From contig NZ_JACOFV010000001.1 in assembly GCF_014284255.1 (NCBI RefSeq), positions 372,001 through 436,000 on the forward strand: 64,000 nucleotides of DNA. Reading direction: 5' to 3'. This DNA comes from Cognatundibacterium jejuense (GTDB lineage: Bacteria; Pseudomonadota; Gammaproteobacteria; Burkholderiales; Burkholderiaceae_D). Position numbers and translations under genes: made by a program. The number at the start of each line of letters is the position of its first letter. The first letter of the stretch is position 1. Shown here piece by piece: positions 8,224-17,308 of the stretch. The notes under the pieces were generated by a model, which had not been told where the DNA came from, searched no databases, and saw only the letters and a program-made list of their open reading frames with translations.

Positions 8224-9120
8224 CTACGGCATCACTTTTTCACGCAAGCGTTCCACCGCCAAGTCTAAAAATGCACGCACGCGCTGTGGTGCTCGCCGTC
8301 CTTCGCGGTGAACGATATGGACGGGCAATGCGGCAGGTTCGAATTCCGGCAGCACCGTTTTTAAATTACCCGATTGCAGATGTTCTGCGACTTGGTAGGA
8401 GAGCAGGCGCGCTAATCCAAATCCGCTGAGGGCCGCGGTGATCGCAGAATCATTGGTGGTGGTGGTCATTCTCGCCTGTAGTTTTATGCTTCGCGGGGCA
8501 CCGTTTTCGTTTAATCGCCACTCGATATTAGGTGTAACGCTGCTGGCTGAAATGATGCTGTGTCGATGCAAATCGTCCGGAGAGCTTGGAATCCCATACC
8601 GAGCGAGGTAGCCTGGTGCTGCGCAAATCACCCTTCTAACGTGTCCCACGCGAATTGCTTGCATGCTGGAATCTGGTAAATCACCGATGCGAATTGCCAC
8701 ATCGACTCCTTCATCTAACAGATTTACAACGCGATCTAAAAACAGGCATGAGGCACTGACTTCGGGATAAAGGTTTAAATATTCTGTGATGATGGGCGTA
8801 ACGTATTTATTGCCAAATAAGACTGGTGCGGTGATGCTGAGACGACCTCTGGGAGAGCTATGCATGCCGCTGACAGATTCGTCGGCTTCAGCCATTTCTG
8901 CAAGAATTCTGCGGCAATCTTGAACATACCTTTCACCCGCTTCGGTGACGCGAATGGTGCGAGTGGTTCGCGTCAAAAGTCGAAGCCCAAGCTGCGTCTC
9001 TAAATCGTTAATGGCTCTGGTAACAGCTGGTGGTGACATATTAAGTTTGCGCGCTGCAGCTGCAAAACCAAGTGTGTCAACCACGGCGACAAAAACAGTG
9101 ATCAGGTGAAATTTGCTCAT
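8224..9120 (-). CDS. LysR-family transcriptional regulator
   Basis: 298 residues. The N-terminal winged helix-turn-helix is seen in VDTLGFAAAARKLNMSPPAVTRAINDLETQLGLRLLTRTTRTIRVTEAG, followed by the LysR substrate domain (GRLSITAPVLFGNKYVTPIITEYLNLYPEV) with SSSVTPNIEWRLNENG, typical of the CrgA/AaeR-like subgroup. It is divergent from the carboxymuconolactone-decarboxylase-family gene with 379 bp between them, which implies control of that gene and perhaps of the two after it. The effector is unknown. Confidence 0.92.
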   Translation of the reverse strand: MSKFHLITVFVAVVDTLGFAAAARKLNMSPPAVTRAINDLETQLGLRLLTRTTRTIRVTEAGERYVQDCRRILAEMAEADESVSGMHSSPRGRLSITAPVLFGNKYVTPIITEYLNLYPEVSASCLFLDRVVNLLDEGVDVAIRIGDLPDSSMQAIRVGHVRRVICAAPGYLARYGIPSSPDDLHRHSIISASSVTPNIEWRLNENGAPRSIKLQARMTTTTNDSAITAALSGFGLARLLSYQVAEHLQSGNLKTVLPEFEPAALPVHIVHREGRRAPQRVRAFLDLAVERLREKVMP

Positions 9121-9170
9121 TGCGCCTCAATTTATTCTGATAAATGAAATGATTGAGTGATTTTATCAGT

Positions 9171-9207
9171 GATTACAACAATTTTTAGGTGTAATTGTTG
9201 TGTAATC
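9171..9207. promoter_or_regulatory. Inverted repeat between lysR and the CMD gene, candidate LysR operator
   Basis: GATTACAACAAT at 9171 is mirrored by ATTGTTGTGTAATC ending at 9207, a 12-base arm with one 2-base insertion, AT-rich in the centre. It lies about 50 bp ahead of the lysR start, the usual place for a LysR autoregulatory and activation site. A second hairpin occurs closer to the divergent gene. Confidence 0.45.
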
Positions 9208-9347
9208 ATCAGCTCAATTCGTGACTAAGGCTCTCATTTCAACACGCTTAGGTTGAAAAGTAATTGGCAGGCCGCGAGAAGAATCTTATGAAGAAAGTCG
9301 CGAATAACACCGGACGCTACGATTGATCTTATTATTATTTCGAAAAG

Positions 9348-9380
9348 TGGAATAGTGAATTCAATTTTTCGACTATTCCA
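9348..9380. other. Nine-base-pair stem-loop in the lysR-CMD gap
   Basis: TGGAATAGT pairs perfectly with ACTATTCCA around a 15-base loop, about 120 bp before the CMD start. With no T-run it is not a convincing terminator; it may be a second operator half or a leader hairpin. Together with the repeat at 9171-9207 it is the only structure seen in the 379-bp gap 9121-9499. Confidence 0.3.
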
Positions 9381-9499
9381 TATCGTTTGTTAACTGAATA
9401 TAGTTCACTCATTCGCTGGAAACGCAGCGACAGCCCGGGTAAAAATGCTTTTAACCAAGCCATCTAAACCTATTTTTTTATCGAATAAAGGAAATTATC

Positions 9500-10045
9500 A
9501 TGTCACGTATCTCCATCCCTAGCGTTGAAACTTCCGTCGAAGCATCTAAGCCATTGCTCGCTGCGGTACAAAAACAATTGGGCGTAACGCCTAATTTGAT
9601 GAAACTGGTTGGTCATAGTCCCGCTGCATTAGAGGGCTATCTGTCCCTCAATGGGGCGCTGGCCAAGGGTACGTTGAATGTGCAATTGCGTGAACGTATT
9701 GCATTGGTGATTGCTGAATACAACGGATGCGATTACTGCCTTTCGGCGCACGATTATCTGGGACGTCATGTCGCCAAAATCTCAAGCACTGAAATCGATG
9801 CAGCGCGCGACGGTCGTTCTGAAGACGCACGCACAGAAGCAGCTTTGCAGTTTGCTTTACGTGTAGCTCAGTCCCATGGTCGCGTGAATGATGCGGATTT
9901 GGATACTTTGCGCCTCGCCGGGTTCGATGATGCTGCTGTCGTTGAAATCGTTGCCAATGTCGCTGTGAATGTTTTAACCAATTACATTAACAACGTGGCG
10001 CTGACAGATATCGATTTCCCTGTTGTACGCGCAAAAACAGCATAA
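9500..10045 (+). CDS. Carboxymuconolactone decarboxylase (AhpD-like) family protein
   Basis: 181 residues of the AhpD-like/CMD superfamily. LRERIALVIAEYNGCDYCLSAHDYLG contains the CxxC-x3-H signature of the peroxidase-like branch (Cys-Asp-Tyr-Cys, then His), so a thiol-based peroxidase or alkylhydroperoxidase activity is more likely than true gamma-carboxymuconolactone decarboxylation. The ATG follows a good ribosome site (AAAGGAAA). It is divergent from lysR and is followed by the stand-alone CZB gene 95 bp downstream. Confidence 0.9.
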   Translation: MSRISIPSVETSVEASKPLLAAVQKQLGVTPNLMKLVGHSPAALEGYLSLNGALAKGTLNVQLRERIALVIAEYNGCDYCLSAHDYLGRHVAKISSTEIDAARDGRSEDARTEAALQFALRVAQSHGRVNDADLDTLRLAGFDDAAVVEIVANVAVNVLTNYINNVALTDIDFPVVRAKTA

Positions 10046-10062
10046 AGAAATGGCTTGATGCC

Positions 10063-10103
10063 GGAGCGAAACCAACCGATGTTTTAAGCGTTGATTTCGC
10101 TCC
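10063..10103 (+). other. Stem-loop between the CMD and CZB genes
   Basis: GGAGCGAAA pairs with TTTCGCTCC (9 bp) over a 23-base loop, followed by only a short T-rich stretch. It may be a weak terminator or an mRNA-stability hairpin separating the first gene of the cluster from the next two. Confidence 0.3.
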
Positions 10104-10140
10104 TTATCGTAATATTGACGAAGTCTGCTTAGGAGTGAAT

Positions 10141-10494
10141 ATGAATCTCGATAATGCTGTTGAAACCCACGCCCAGTGGAAAACCAAGCTCCGTTCGGCC
10201 ATTGTGAAACGTGAGCAATTGGACTTGGCTACCTTGTCCAGAGACGATTGTTGCGAGTTGGGGTTATGGCTGCATGGTCCAGGCAAAGCGAGCTACGGTA
10301 AGTTGTCATCGCATGCTGATTGCGTGCACAAGCACGTACTTTTCCATAGCGAAGTGAGCAAGGTTGCTAAGGCAGTAAATGCTAATCAATTTGAGCTCGC
10401 CGATCGCTTGCTTAACGCCGGAACATCGTATGCAAAAGCTTCGAGTGAATTGGGTGTTTCTTTTTTGCGTTTGCGTAAAGAGGCGGGTATTTAG
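10141..10494 (+). CDS. Stand-alone CZB (chemoreceptor zinc-binding) domain protein
   Basis: About 117 residues making up one CZB domain and nothing else. The ligand pattern is visible: an early His (ETHAQWK), Cys in CCELGLWLHG, then the His pair in HKHVLFHSEV. CZB domains bind zinc with 3His-1Cys and, in chemoreceptors and diguanylate cyclases, sense zinc or hypochlorous acid through the Cys. Here no signalling module is attached, so it would have to act in trans. ATG at 10141 is chosen over GTG at 10135 because AGGAG sits 5 bases before it. Confidence 0.85.
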   Translation: MNLDNAVETHAQWKTKLRSAIVKREQLDLATLSRDDCCELGLWLHGPGKASYGKLSSHADCVHKHVLFHSEVSKVAKAVNANQFELADRLLNAGTSYAKASSELGVSFLRLRKEAGI

Positions 10495-10591
10495 AGGCTT
10501 TGGATACCAATCATTTTCATTGAATCGGGACGATCATGCGTCGCTGTCGCAGACCGACTTGTTTTCCACGATATAAGGTTTGGATAGTGGT

Positions 10592-11203
10592 ATGAATAAA
10601 TTCGAATACATTAGCGACGTGGCGTTTACTCCTGCCGTTAAAACAATACAAGAGCGCAAAGGCTCACGTCACGCTTATGCGAGAATGGAACAGAATGGCT
10701 CGTGGGAGTCAATGATCACCCCTGAACTCGAAAACTACATTGCTGTTCAGGCCAGTTTTTATATGGCGACGGTGAATGCCGATGGTCAACCCTATATTCA
10801 GCACAGGGGTGGACCTGCGGGCTTTCTTAAAGTGCTGGATGCTCACACTTTAGCCTTTGCGGATTTTAGTGGTAATAAGCAATTTATTTCGCAAGGTAAC
10901 CTTTCGGAAAATCCCAAGGTCCATCTATTTTTAATGGACTATGCAAACAGGCAACGAATTAAAATTTGGGGAGAAGCGAAAGTCATTGAGGATGATGTTG
11001 CATTACTACAGAGATTGATGCCACAGGGCTACGCAGCAAAGCCTGAGCAGATTATCGTCATTAAGCTAATTGCATGGGATGCCAATTGTCCGCAACACAT
11101 TCCGGTGAGATTTGACGGCGCGAAGGTAAAAAACGCTTTGGATGAAAAAGACGCACGAATCAAAGCACTTGAAACTGAAATCGCCTCGCTAAGGCAGAAA
11201 TGA
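10592..11203 (+). CDS. Pyridoxamine 5'-phosphate oxidase-like FMN split-barrel protein
   Basis: 203 residues. YIAVQASFYMATVNADGQPYIQHRGGPAGFLKVLDAHTLAFADFSGNKQFISQGNL is the PNPOx-like FMN-binding split barrel, and VHLFLMDYANRQRIKIWGEAKV completes it. A C-terminal coiled-coil tail (ALDEKDARIKALETEIASLRQK) is unusual for plain PNPOx homologues and suggests oligomerisation. It is a probable flavin oxidoreductase of unknown substrate. ATG at 10592 is preferred over the TTG at 10580. Third gene of the cluster after CMD and CZB. Confidence 0.85.
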   Translation: MNKFEYISDVAFTPAVKTIQERKGSRHAYARMEQNGSWESMITPELENYIAVQASFYMATVNADGQPYIQHRGGPAGFLKVLDAHTLAFADFSGNKQFISQGNLSENPKVHLFLMDYANRQRIKIWGEAKVIEDDVALLQRLMPQGYAAKPEQIIVIKLIAWDANCPQHIPVRFDGAKVKNALDEKDARIKALETEIASLRQK

Positions 11204-11407
11204 TTGTTAAAGTAAGACCAGGATTTAATACATTGCTTGGAAAGCTGAGAAGTTCAGTGTGTATATTTTTAGTGTTTATTTTAAATCTGTTCTGAAAACG
11301 GACGGGGAAAGAACAATGTGGATGAGCATAGATCAAGCTTGTCCTGGTGTGATGTATCCCTTTAATTTGCGGTGGACGGAAACTCTGGGCGATAATCAAT
11401 TTTTTTC

Positions 11408-12202
11408 TCAATCGTTAATCCAATTTTTAACAGCCGAGATATAGCGTTCACTGACCAAGACTTGATTGCCACAGCGGAGCTCCATTTTATAGCTGTTGTC
11501 CGGCATTATTTGCATTTTTACGATTTGATCTTTGCGAATAATAGTGCTGCGATGTATGCGCAAAAAGATGGCGGGATCCAAATGCTTTTCAAGTAAACTC
11601 ATTGATGCCCGATATAGTGTCTTTTTATCCTTCAAATGAAGCTGCATATAATTTCCTTGTGCTTCTATCCAGAACACGTCTTCGAGTGCAATACGCTCGA
11701 TGCTGCCTATCGACCGTACACTGATAAATTGCCAATAATCTGTGGTTTGCTTGGTAGTAAGAACAGATTCGCTATTTGCATAGGCGCGCAGCGATTTGGC
11801 GTAGTTGGCTTGTTGCTTGAGTTGCAGCATCGTCGACGCACGTTCTAATGCAAGTTGCAGGCGGTGATCATCTAGCGGCTTAAGTAAATAGTCGAGCGCA
11901 TGCAAATCGAAAGCTTCGATAGCATGCTCATTGAATGCCGTAATAAAAATAATCAAGGGGGTTTTTTCTTTTGACGCCAGTTCGCGTGCCAAATCCAGTC
12001 CTGATTCACGTGGCATTTGAATATCGAGGAAAATCACATCGATTTCCTCGGTCGCTAAGACTAAACGCGCATCGGCAACATTGCCGGCTTGAGCGACGAC
12101 GTGCCATTCAGCATGTTCACTTAGTGCATAGTAGAGATTCTTACGACCCAACTCTTCATCATCGACGATCAGGGTGCGTATGGCATTTTCCGAGGAGCTC
12201 AT
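11408..12202 (-). CDS. LytTR-type response regulator (AlgR/LytR family)
   Basis: 264 residues: an N-terminal receiver (TLIVDDEELGRKNL, phospho-acceptor Asp in VIFLDIQMP, Lys in YLLKPLDDHRLQLAL) and a C-terminal LytTR DNA-binding domain (FWIEAQGNYMQLHLKDKK, FLRIHRSTIIRKDQI). It overlaps the kinase gene by 4 bp (ATGA), so the two are translationally coupled. LytTR regulators bind pairs of direct repeats; likely targets include the divergent metallo-hydrolase/molybdenum-hydroxylase operon, but this is inference. Confidence 0.92.
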   Translation of the reverse strand: MSSSENAIRTLIVDDEELGRKNLYYALSEHAEWHVVAQAGNVADARLVLATEEIDVIFLDIQMPRESGLDLARELASKEKTPLIIFITAFNEHAIEAFDLHALDYLLKPLDDHRLQLALERASTMLQLKQQANYAKSLRAYANSESVLTTKQTTDYWQFISVRSIGSIERIALEDVFWIEAQGNYMQLHLKDKKTLYRASMSLLEKHLDPAIFLRIHRSTIIRKDQIVKMQIMPDNSYKMELRCGNQVLVSERYISAVKNWIND

Positions 12203-13344
12203 AGAATCCTTTCAGGCTTTTGCAGTGGTATATGAATAGTCAATTCAAAATACTCCTGAGTTTTTTTTGTATGCAGTATAGCCTGACCCTCGTACAGTAA
12301 ATCTAAACGTGTCTTCGTCTGCCCCAGTCCCATGCCTAAGCCAGGATTTGGCGTACTTTGTTGTCCCAGGCTATTTTTTAAATGTATGCGTAGTTGTTCG
12401 CCATGGAGTGAAAAGTGCAAAAAAATGCTGCATTGTTGTTCATGGCAATCCAGGTCATGACGCAATGCATTTTCAATTAAGGGTTGCAACAGAAGTGGAG
12501 GGCAATCGCCATGCATGATGGTATCGCTATCTCCTTGTATATGTACTTGTAAGCGCTCTCCATAACGCAGATTTTGTAGCGCCAGATAGTCACGAACAAA
12601 TTGTAATTCATCGCTAAAGCGCACCCAATCTTTGCTGCTGGCATTGAGTGCGTAGCGCAGTAAATCGCTGAGTTGTCGTATTCCGGAAAGTGCTATTGGT
12701 TTTTCATTTGAACGTACCAGAGCACTGATCGCGTTGAGCGCGTTGAAAATGAAATGCGGTTCTAATTGCTGCCTTATTGAACGTAAGCGTTGTTGTTCCA
12801 AAGCCAGATGTAAATTTAAATTAGCCGTTTCCGCCTTCTGTAGTATTGCAGCACGTTCCTGACCTTGATGCCATATACAGATGGCAGTTACGACCGCAAA
12901 AGTACCAGTAAACCAAGCAAATTCGAGAAACCAAGTGAAATGATCATACGTGGCCAACGATAGCATCCAGTTGTACCAGTTTAATTCTTCAGATTGCCGC
13001 AAGGTTCTTGATGCTGCATTGTAGAACATGTGCAGAGGGTAAAAGCAAAGCGCAAGCCCCACATAAAGACGAGCAATTTTTTGTGCACTATTGATGATCG
13101 ACAAACAATTACGCAATGTAATGAATAAAACGCTACTCATCAGGATAAGTGGTACGTGGTTATCTACCCAACTGAGCCATAGGCGATAGAAATCTAAGTT
13201 TCGCCCCTCTTTAAGTAAGTCTTGAAAGTTGCCCGCAGCACCTACGGTACAAATACCAAACCAAATCGTTAAGTTAATGAGAAGCGCACTGAATATCTGT
13301 GTTGAGGACATTCTCGTTGTCGGCACTGCGGTTAATGTTGGCAT
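12199..13344 (-). CDS. LytS/AlgZ-type membrane sensor histidine kinase
   Basis: 381 residues. The N-terminal half has about four hydrophobic membrane segments; a coiled linker precedes the His_kinase motif LRSIRQQLEPHFIFNALNAISALVR (phospho-His in PHFIFN), and the HATPase_c portion includes LLLQPLIENALRHD and NPGLGMGLGQTKTRLDLLY. This is the 5TM-like/LytS class that pairs with LytTR regulators. No extracytoplasmic sensor domain is visible, so sensing is probably within the membrane. It is divergent from the MBL gene with about 190 bp between. Confidence 0.9.
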   Translation of the reverse strand: MPTLTAVPTTRMSSTQIFSALLINLTIWFGICTVGAAGNFQDLLKEGRNLDFYRLWLSWVDNHVPLILMSSVLFITLRNCLSIINSAQKIARLYVGLALCFYPLHMFYNAASRTLRQSEELNWYNWMLSLATYDHFTWFLEFAWFTGTFAVVTAICIWHQGQERAAILQKAETANLNLHLALEQQRLRSIRQQLEPHFIFNALNAISALVRSNEKPIALSGIRQLSDLLRYALNASSKDWVRFSDELQFVRDYLALQNLRYGERLQVHIQGDSDTIMHGDCPPLLLQPLIENALRHDLDCHEQQCSIFLHFSLHGEQLRIHLKNSLGQQSTPNPGLGMGLGQTKTRLDLLYEGQAILHTKKTQEYFELTIHIPLQKPERIL

Positions 13345-13535
13345 TTGTTTGACGTTATGGTGAATGATGCATGGATTTAACCATGCTTGAGAAGCAGTAT
13401 AGCAGTGGCTAATTGGGTTTGAATATAGCCAACTCTACCCTTTCATCACACGCTTTTCCTGCTTTATCACATCCCGCTTAACCTGGGTCTGATCGATTTG
13501 CATAATAGGATTTTTACTGATCATTGAGGTCCAAA

Positions 13536-14522
13536 ATGAATAACAAGGTTTCTAAAGCGTTGAGATTTGGTCGAAACATCGTTTGCGCTTTGGGTGTGTT
13601 AAGCAGTGCGATCGGCGTGATGGACGTCGCTCATGCTGAGGCGCCCTTGGTACGTACTCAAGCACCCGCGTTTTATCGGACGATAGTAGGAAAGTGGGAA
13701 GTGACGGCGCTACTGGACGAAAACTCACCCTGGCCAGAAAGCCTTGAGGTCCTGTTCCCTGATTTGAGTAAGGAGCAAAAGCAAGCGTTGCGAGCAAAAA
13801 CACATTTACAGCCACAGAATGATTTTTCAACGATTGCTTACTTAATTAACACAGGTACGAAATTGATTTTGATTGATGCCGGGGGGCGTGGTTCCGCGCC
13901 AACTTACGGACGACTTTTTAACAACATGAAAGCCGCCGGATATCGTCCGGAGCAGGTTGATGATATCTACATTACCCATATGCATGGTGATCATATTGGT
14001 GGCTTGTCAGAAAACGGAGTGCGTTCATTTCCAAATGCCTTTGTCCATGCTGATTACCGCGAACTGGCGCAATGGGAAAAGCCAGGAGAAAAAGGTAACG
14101 GAGGCGCAAAAACGGTAGTCGCCTTGCTGAAGCCATACATCGACGCCAAAAAATATCAAACCTTTGACGGCGACACGGAATTTTTCTCTGGATTTAGAGC
14201 AATTGCAAGTCACGGTCATACCGAGGGGCATAGTTTTTATGTCATCGAAAGTGAAGGGCAAAAAATGGTTTTTTGGGGCGACTTTGTTGTCAATGATAAG
14301 GTTCAATTTGAGCTGTTAGATGCGATTCCTCCAGGTGAGGCCGACCCCGCCAAAGGTATCGCGCTGCGTAAGCACCTATTTGCCGAGGCAGCACAACAAG
14401 CTTATTTAATTGGTGGTGCGCATTTCTCTTTTCCAGGGATAGGCCGAGTCCGTGATTTAGGTGGTAAATACATTTGGGTACCCATCGATTATGCAGCGAT
14501 CCCTGCCGCAACTACGAAATAA
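13536..14522 (+). CDS. Exported metallo-beta-lactamase-fold hydrolase
   Basis: 328 residues with a signal peptide ending after AHA (near residue 35). The zinc site is intact: THMHGDHIGG (HxHxDH), HGHTEGHS, and the bridging Asp in FWGDFVV; a further His lies in GGAHFSFPG. This is a periplasmic MBL-fold enzyme of the lactonase/hydrolase type; the substrate is not evident. Start chosen at 13536 because GAGGT lies 6 bases upstream; the TTG at 13524 would use that ribosome site as coding sequence. Only 39 bp separate it from the 2Fe-2S subunit gene, suggesting an operon with iorAB. Confidence 0.85.
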   Translation: MNNKVSKALRFGRNIVCALGVLSSAIGVMDVAHAEAPLVRTQAPAFYRTIVGKWEVTALLDENSPWPESLEVLFPDLSKEQKQALRAKTHLQPQNDFSTIAYLINTGTKLILIDAGGRGSAPTYGRLFNNMKAAGYRPEQVDDIYITHMHGDHIGGLSENGVRSFPNAFVHADYRELAQWEKPGEKGNGGAKTVVALLKPYIDAKKYQTFDGDTEFFSGFRAIASHGHTEGHSFYVIESEGQKMVFWGDFVVNDKVQFELLDAIPPGEADPAKGIALRKHLFAEAAQQAYLIGGAHFSFPGIGRVRDLGGKYIWVPIDYAAIPAATTK

Positions 14523-14561
14523 GTCATTTTTATTGATAATCAAAATGTGAGACGGCTAACG

Positions 14562-15035
14562 ATGATTACTATTACTGTCAATGGAAAAGAGCGGCGCATT
14601 CAGGCCGCGGCAGATAAACCTTTGCTGTGGGCTTTACGCGAAGATTTGGGTTTGACAGGCACCAAATTTGGTTGTGGCGCCGCTTTGTGCGGTGCATGTA
14701 CTGTGCATGTCAACGGCGAGGCAGTCAGAAGTTGCGTACTGCCATTGCAAGCAATTCAAAAGCGTAAAGTTACCACCATCGAAGGTCTCTCGCCTGATCG
14801 TGCTCATGTTGTACAGCAAGCGTGGATCGCTCATCAGGTGCCACAGTGTGGCTACTGTCAATCAGGAATGATCATGGCGGCCGCTGCATTATTGGGGCGT
14901 ACCTCGCAACCGACCGATGCACAAATCGATGATGCAATGACTAATCTATGTCGGTGTGGAACATACACAAGAATACGTGCAGCAATTCACAGCGCGGCGG
15001 CGGCTTTGGCGCAAACAACGTCAGAGGGGACATGA
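14562..15035 (+). CDS. iorA: (2Fe-2S) subunit of an isoquinoline 1-oxidoreductase/aldehyde oxidase-type molybdenum hydroxylase
   Basis: 157 residues of the xanthine-oxidase small-subunit family. The plant-ferredoxin cluster is [19 protein letters not shown] with the fourth Cys in RSCVLPL; the second helical [2Fe-2S] cluster is [11 protein letters not shown] and [11 protein letters not shown]. All eight cluster cysteines are present. It has no signal peptide of its own, so it would have to be carried out of the cytoplasm bound to its Tat-exported partner. Its TGA overlaps the start of the large subunit gene, a tight coupling. Confidence 0.92.
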   Translation: MITITVNGKERRIQAAADKPLLWALREDLGLTGTKFGCGAALCGACTVHVNGEAVRSCVLPLQAIQKRKVTTIEGLSPDRAHVVQQAWIAHQVPQCGYCQSGMIMAAAALLGRTSQPTDAQIDDAMTNLCRCGTYTRIRAAIHSAAAALAQTTSEGT

Positions 15036-17230
15036 TGAACGCTCCCTCAATGCCGTCACGTCGACTTTTTATCGGCTCCAGTGTGGTAGCTGGCGCCTGG
15101 ATTTTAGGTGTGTCAAATATAAGTGCCAGCAACGATGCACAGGCACAAGAATTAAAGGTAGAGCCTGTCAAATCGCCGTTTGATTTTTGGTTGAAATTTA
15201 CCGCCAGCGACGAAGTCATTGCCTATACAACCGTGACAAGTTTAGGACAGGGTACCTTTACGTCGATCGCACAAATTGTTGCCGAAGAATTGACGCTGTC
15301 TATGGAAAAAATTCATGTCGAACACGCTCCCGTGATTGCTGAATTTCATCAAAATCGTGGTGGTGTACCACCAGGTATAACGACTTTCGGTAGCAGGGGA
15401 TTCATCGCTGCGCGCATTACGATTGGATCAGCTTGCGCTGCGGCGCGTGACATGTTGTTGCTTGCAGCTTCTCAGCTTTGGCAGGTGCCACTTGAAGAAT
15501 GCATTTTGCAATCTGGCACTGTTTATCATCAATCAACCCGACGACTGCTTGCGTTTAGTCAGCTTTTTGATATTGCTGCGACACTCCCGGTGCCCCAAAA
15601 ACCTAAAGTGAAAGAACCGAAGGATTGGCAAGTGTTAGGTAAATCGACGCCTCGTGCGGACATACCTTCGCGGGTTAATGGTTCTGCAATTTTTGGTATA
15701 GATGTTATGCCTCAGGGCTTGCTTTATGCAGCAGTGATGCATGCACCGCGTTTTGGCGAGAGTCTTGTTGGTGTTGATCAGCGCCCGGCACTCAAGTTGA
15801 AAGGTGTGCACAAGGTTGTCGTGTTGTTTAGCGCCGTTGCAGTGGTGGCGGATAGTTATTGGACGGCAACTGTCGCTTTGAAATTATTGAAACCGGTATG
15901 GCGTGCAAGCAATAAACCTGTTCTCGATTCTGAGCAAATGAGTGCGGCATTGTTGGATGCTGTAACGAAGGGGGATGGCTTGCCATTCCCAAGCGCACGT
16001 CGACAAAACGTTGATGGCACTGCAGCTGCATTAACAAAAGCGGCACATATAATCGATACAACTTTTGAGGCGCCGTTTTTGGCACATGCGACGATGGAAC
16101 CTATGAATGCGACCATCGAAGTGAGTCGAAATCGCGCTCAAGTATGGATATCCACACAAAGTCAATCCGATACACAACGCGGTATCGCAGAAGCCTTGGG
16201 TTTGAAGGTTGAGCAAGTCACTTTGCATTCGCAACATGTCGGTGGCGGCTTTGGTCGCCGCTTAGAGCACGATTTTGCAATCGAAGCTGCGTTGATTGCA
16301 AAAGACATCGGTGCACCTGTGAAAACAATTTGGTCGCGCGAAAACGATACGCGAGCCGGTTACTATCGGCCAATGACGACAGCACGTTTGCGTCTCGCTT
16401 TAGATGATCAGTTTATGCCGATGGCACTGCGAACCGATATGGCAAGCCCATCCTTATTAGCTTACAGCAAGGTGACTAATGGCCCCGCGATAAAGGGTTA
16501 TGACTGGAGCACAATCATGGGGTTATTTGGTCTGGCCTACCCGATTCCTACAATGGATACTCGTTGGGATAACATCGATTTTGGCGTACCTTGTGGATAT
16601 TGGCGCTCGGTGGGTAATTCTCAGAACACGCTTTTCATTGAGCAAACCTTAGAATTGGCCGCACGTGCTGCTGGGGAAGATTCAATTGCATATCGTCGTC
16701 GTTTATTGCGTAATCACCCACGAGCTTTGGGTTTTATCAATCAGTTCGCCGAGCATGCGAAATGGGATGCGCCGTTGGTGCCAAACAGTTTTCGCGGTTT
16801 CGCCATGAATGGAACCGGGGAAGATTTATATAGCGCTCACATTGTCGAAATAGAAGTGCTTGCACCGGGTAAATTTAAATTGTCCAAAATATTTGCAGCG
16901 ATCGATCCGGGAATCGTGGCTAACCCAAAAATGGTCGAAGCGCAGATGCAAGGCGGTACTTATTTTGGATTGAGCGCTGTCCTGTTTGGTGAGATTAGCT
17001 TTAAGAATGGTATGGTTGAGCAGGGAAATTTTGATACCTACCGACTCATGCAGATGGCCAACGCACCAACTATCGATGTGCTGGTCATGAGTCGGGGAAC
17101 GGAAATAGCAGGCGTTGGCGAAGAAGGACCGCCATCTATTATTGCTGCCGTGGCAAATGCGCTATTAGCTGCCGGAGGCAAACCGATTGTGCGTTTGCCG
17201 GTTAACTATTCCGGCTGGGAATTGGCTTAG
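15035..17230 (+). CDS. iorB: Molybdopterin-binding large subunit, isoquinoline 1-oxidoreductase beta type, Tat-exported
   Basis: About 731 residues. The N-terminus has a Tat-like signal (PSRRLFIGSSVVAGAWILGV). The molybdopterin cytosine dinucleotide site is seen in HVGGGFGRRLEHDFAIEAA, and the active-site Glu region is EIAGVGEEGPPSIIAAV. IorB-type proteins lack the FAD subunit and hand electrons to a cytochrome; no cytochrome gene is adjacent. The substrate (N-heterocycle or aldehyde) cannot be deduced. ATG at 15035 is preferred (GAGGGG five bases before) over the immediately preceding ATG at 15032. Confidence 0.9.
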   Translation: MNAPSMPSRRLFIGSSVVAGAWILGVSNISASNDAQAQELKVEPVKSPFDFWLKFTASDEVIAYTTVTSLGQGTFTSIAQIVAEELTLSMEKIHVEHAPVIAEFHQNRGGVPPGITTFGSRGFIAARITIGSACAAARDMLLLAASQLWQVPLEECILQSGTVYHQSTRRLLAFSQLFDIAATLPVPQKPKVKEPKDWQVLGKSTPRADIPSRVNGSAIFGIDVMPQGLLYAAVMHAPRFGESLVGVDQRPALKLKGVHKVVVLFSAVAVVADSYWTATVALKLLKPVWRASNKPVLDSEQMSAALLDAVTKGDGLPFPSARRQNVDGTAAALTKAAHIIDTTFEAPFLAHATMEPMNATIEVSRNRAQVWISTQSQSDTQRGIAEALGLKVEQVTLHSQHVGGGFGRRLEHDFAIEAALIAKDIGAPVKTIWSRENDTRAGYYRPMTTARLRLALDDQFMPMALRTDMASPSLLAYSKVTNGPAIKGYDWSTIMGLFGLAYPIPTMDTRWDNIDFGVPCGYWRSVGNSQNTLFIEQTLELAARAAGEDSIAYRRRLLRNHPRALGFINQFAEHAKWDAPLVPNSFRGFAMNGTGEDLYSAHIVEIEVLAPGKFKLSKIFAAIDPGIVANPKMVEAQMQGGTYFGLSAVLFGEISFKNGMVEQGNFDTYRLMQMANAPTIDVLVMSRGTEIAGVGEEGPPSIIAAVANALLAAGGKPIVRLPVNYSGWELA

Positions 17231-17251
17231 CATGTATTGATCTGAATCCAA

Positions 17252-17284
17252 TGGCTCCCACGGATCGTCCTGGGAGCCACTTTC
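17252..17284. terminator. Possible shared terminator between iorB and sdaA
   Basis: TGGCTCCCA pairs with TGGGAGCCA (9 bp, 10-base loop) in the gap between the convergent iorB and sdaA. The following T-tract is short and interrupted on both strands, so termination strength is uncertain. Confidence 0.45.
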
Positions 17285-17308
17285 ATTCACACTAAACCTC
17301 AGCTTACT

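Noticed and set aside
8187..8429. Plus-strand open frame after the S9-like gene
   Set aside because: Mostly antisense to the 3' end of lysR and without motif.
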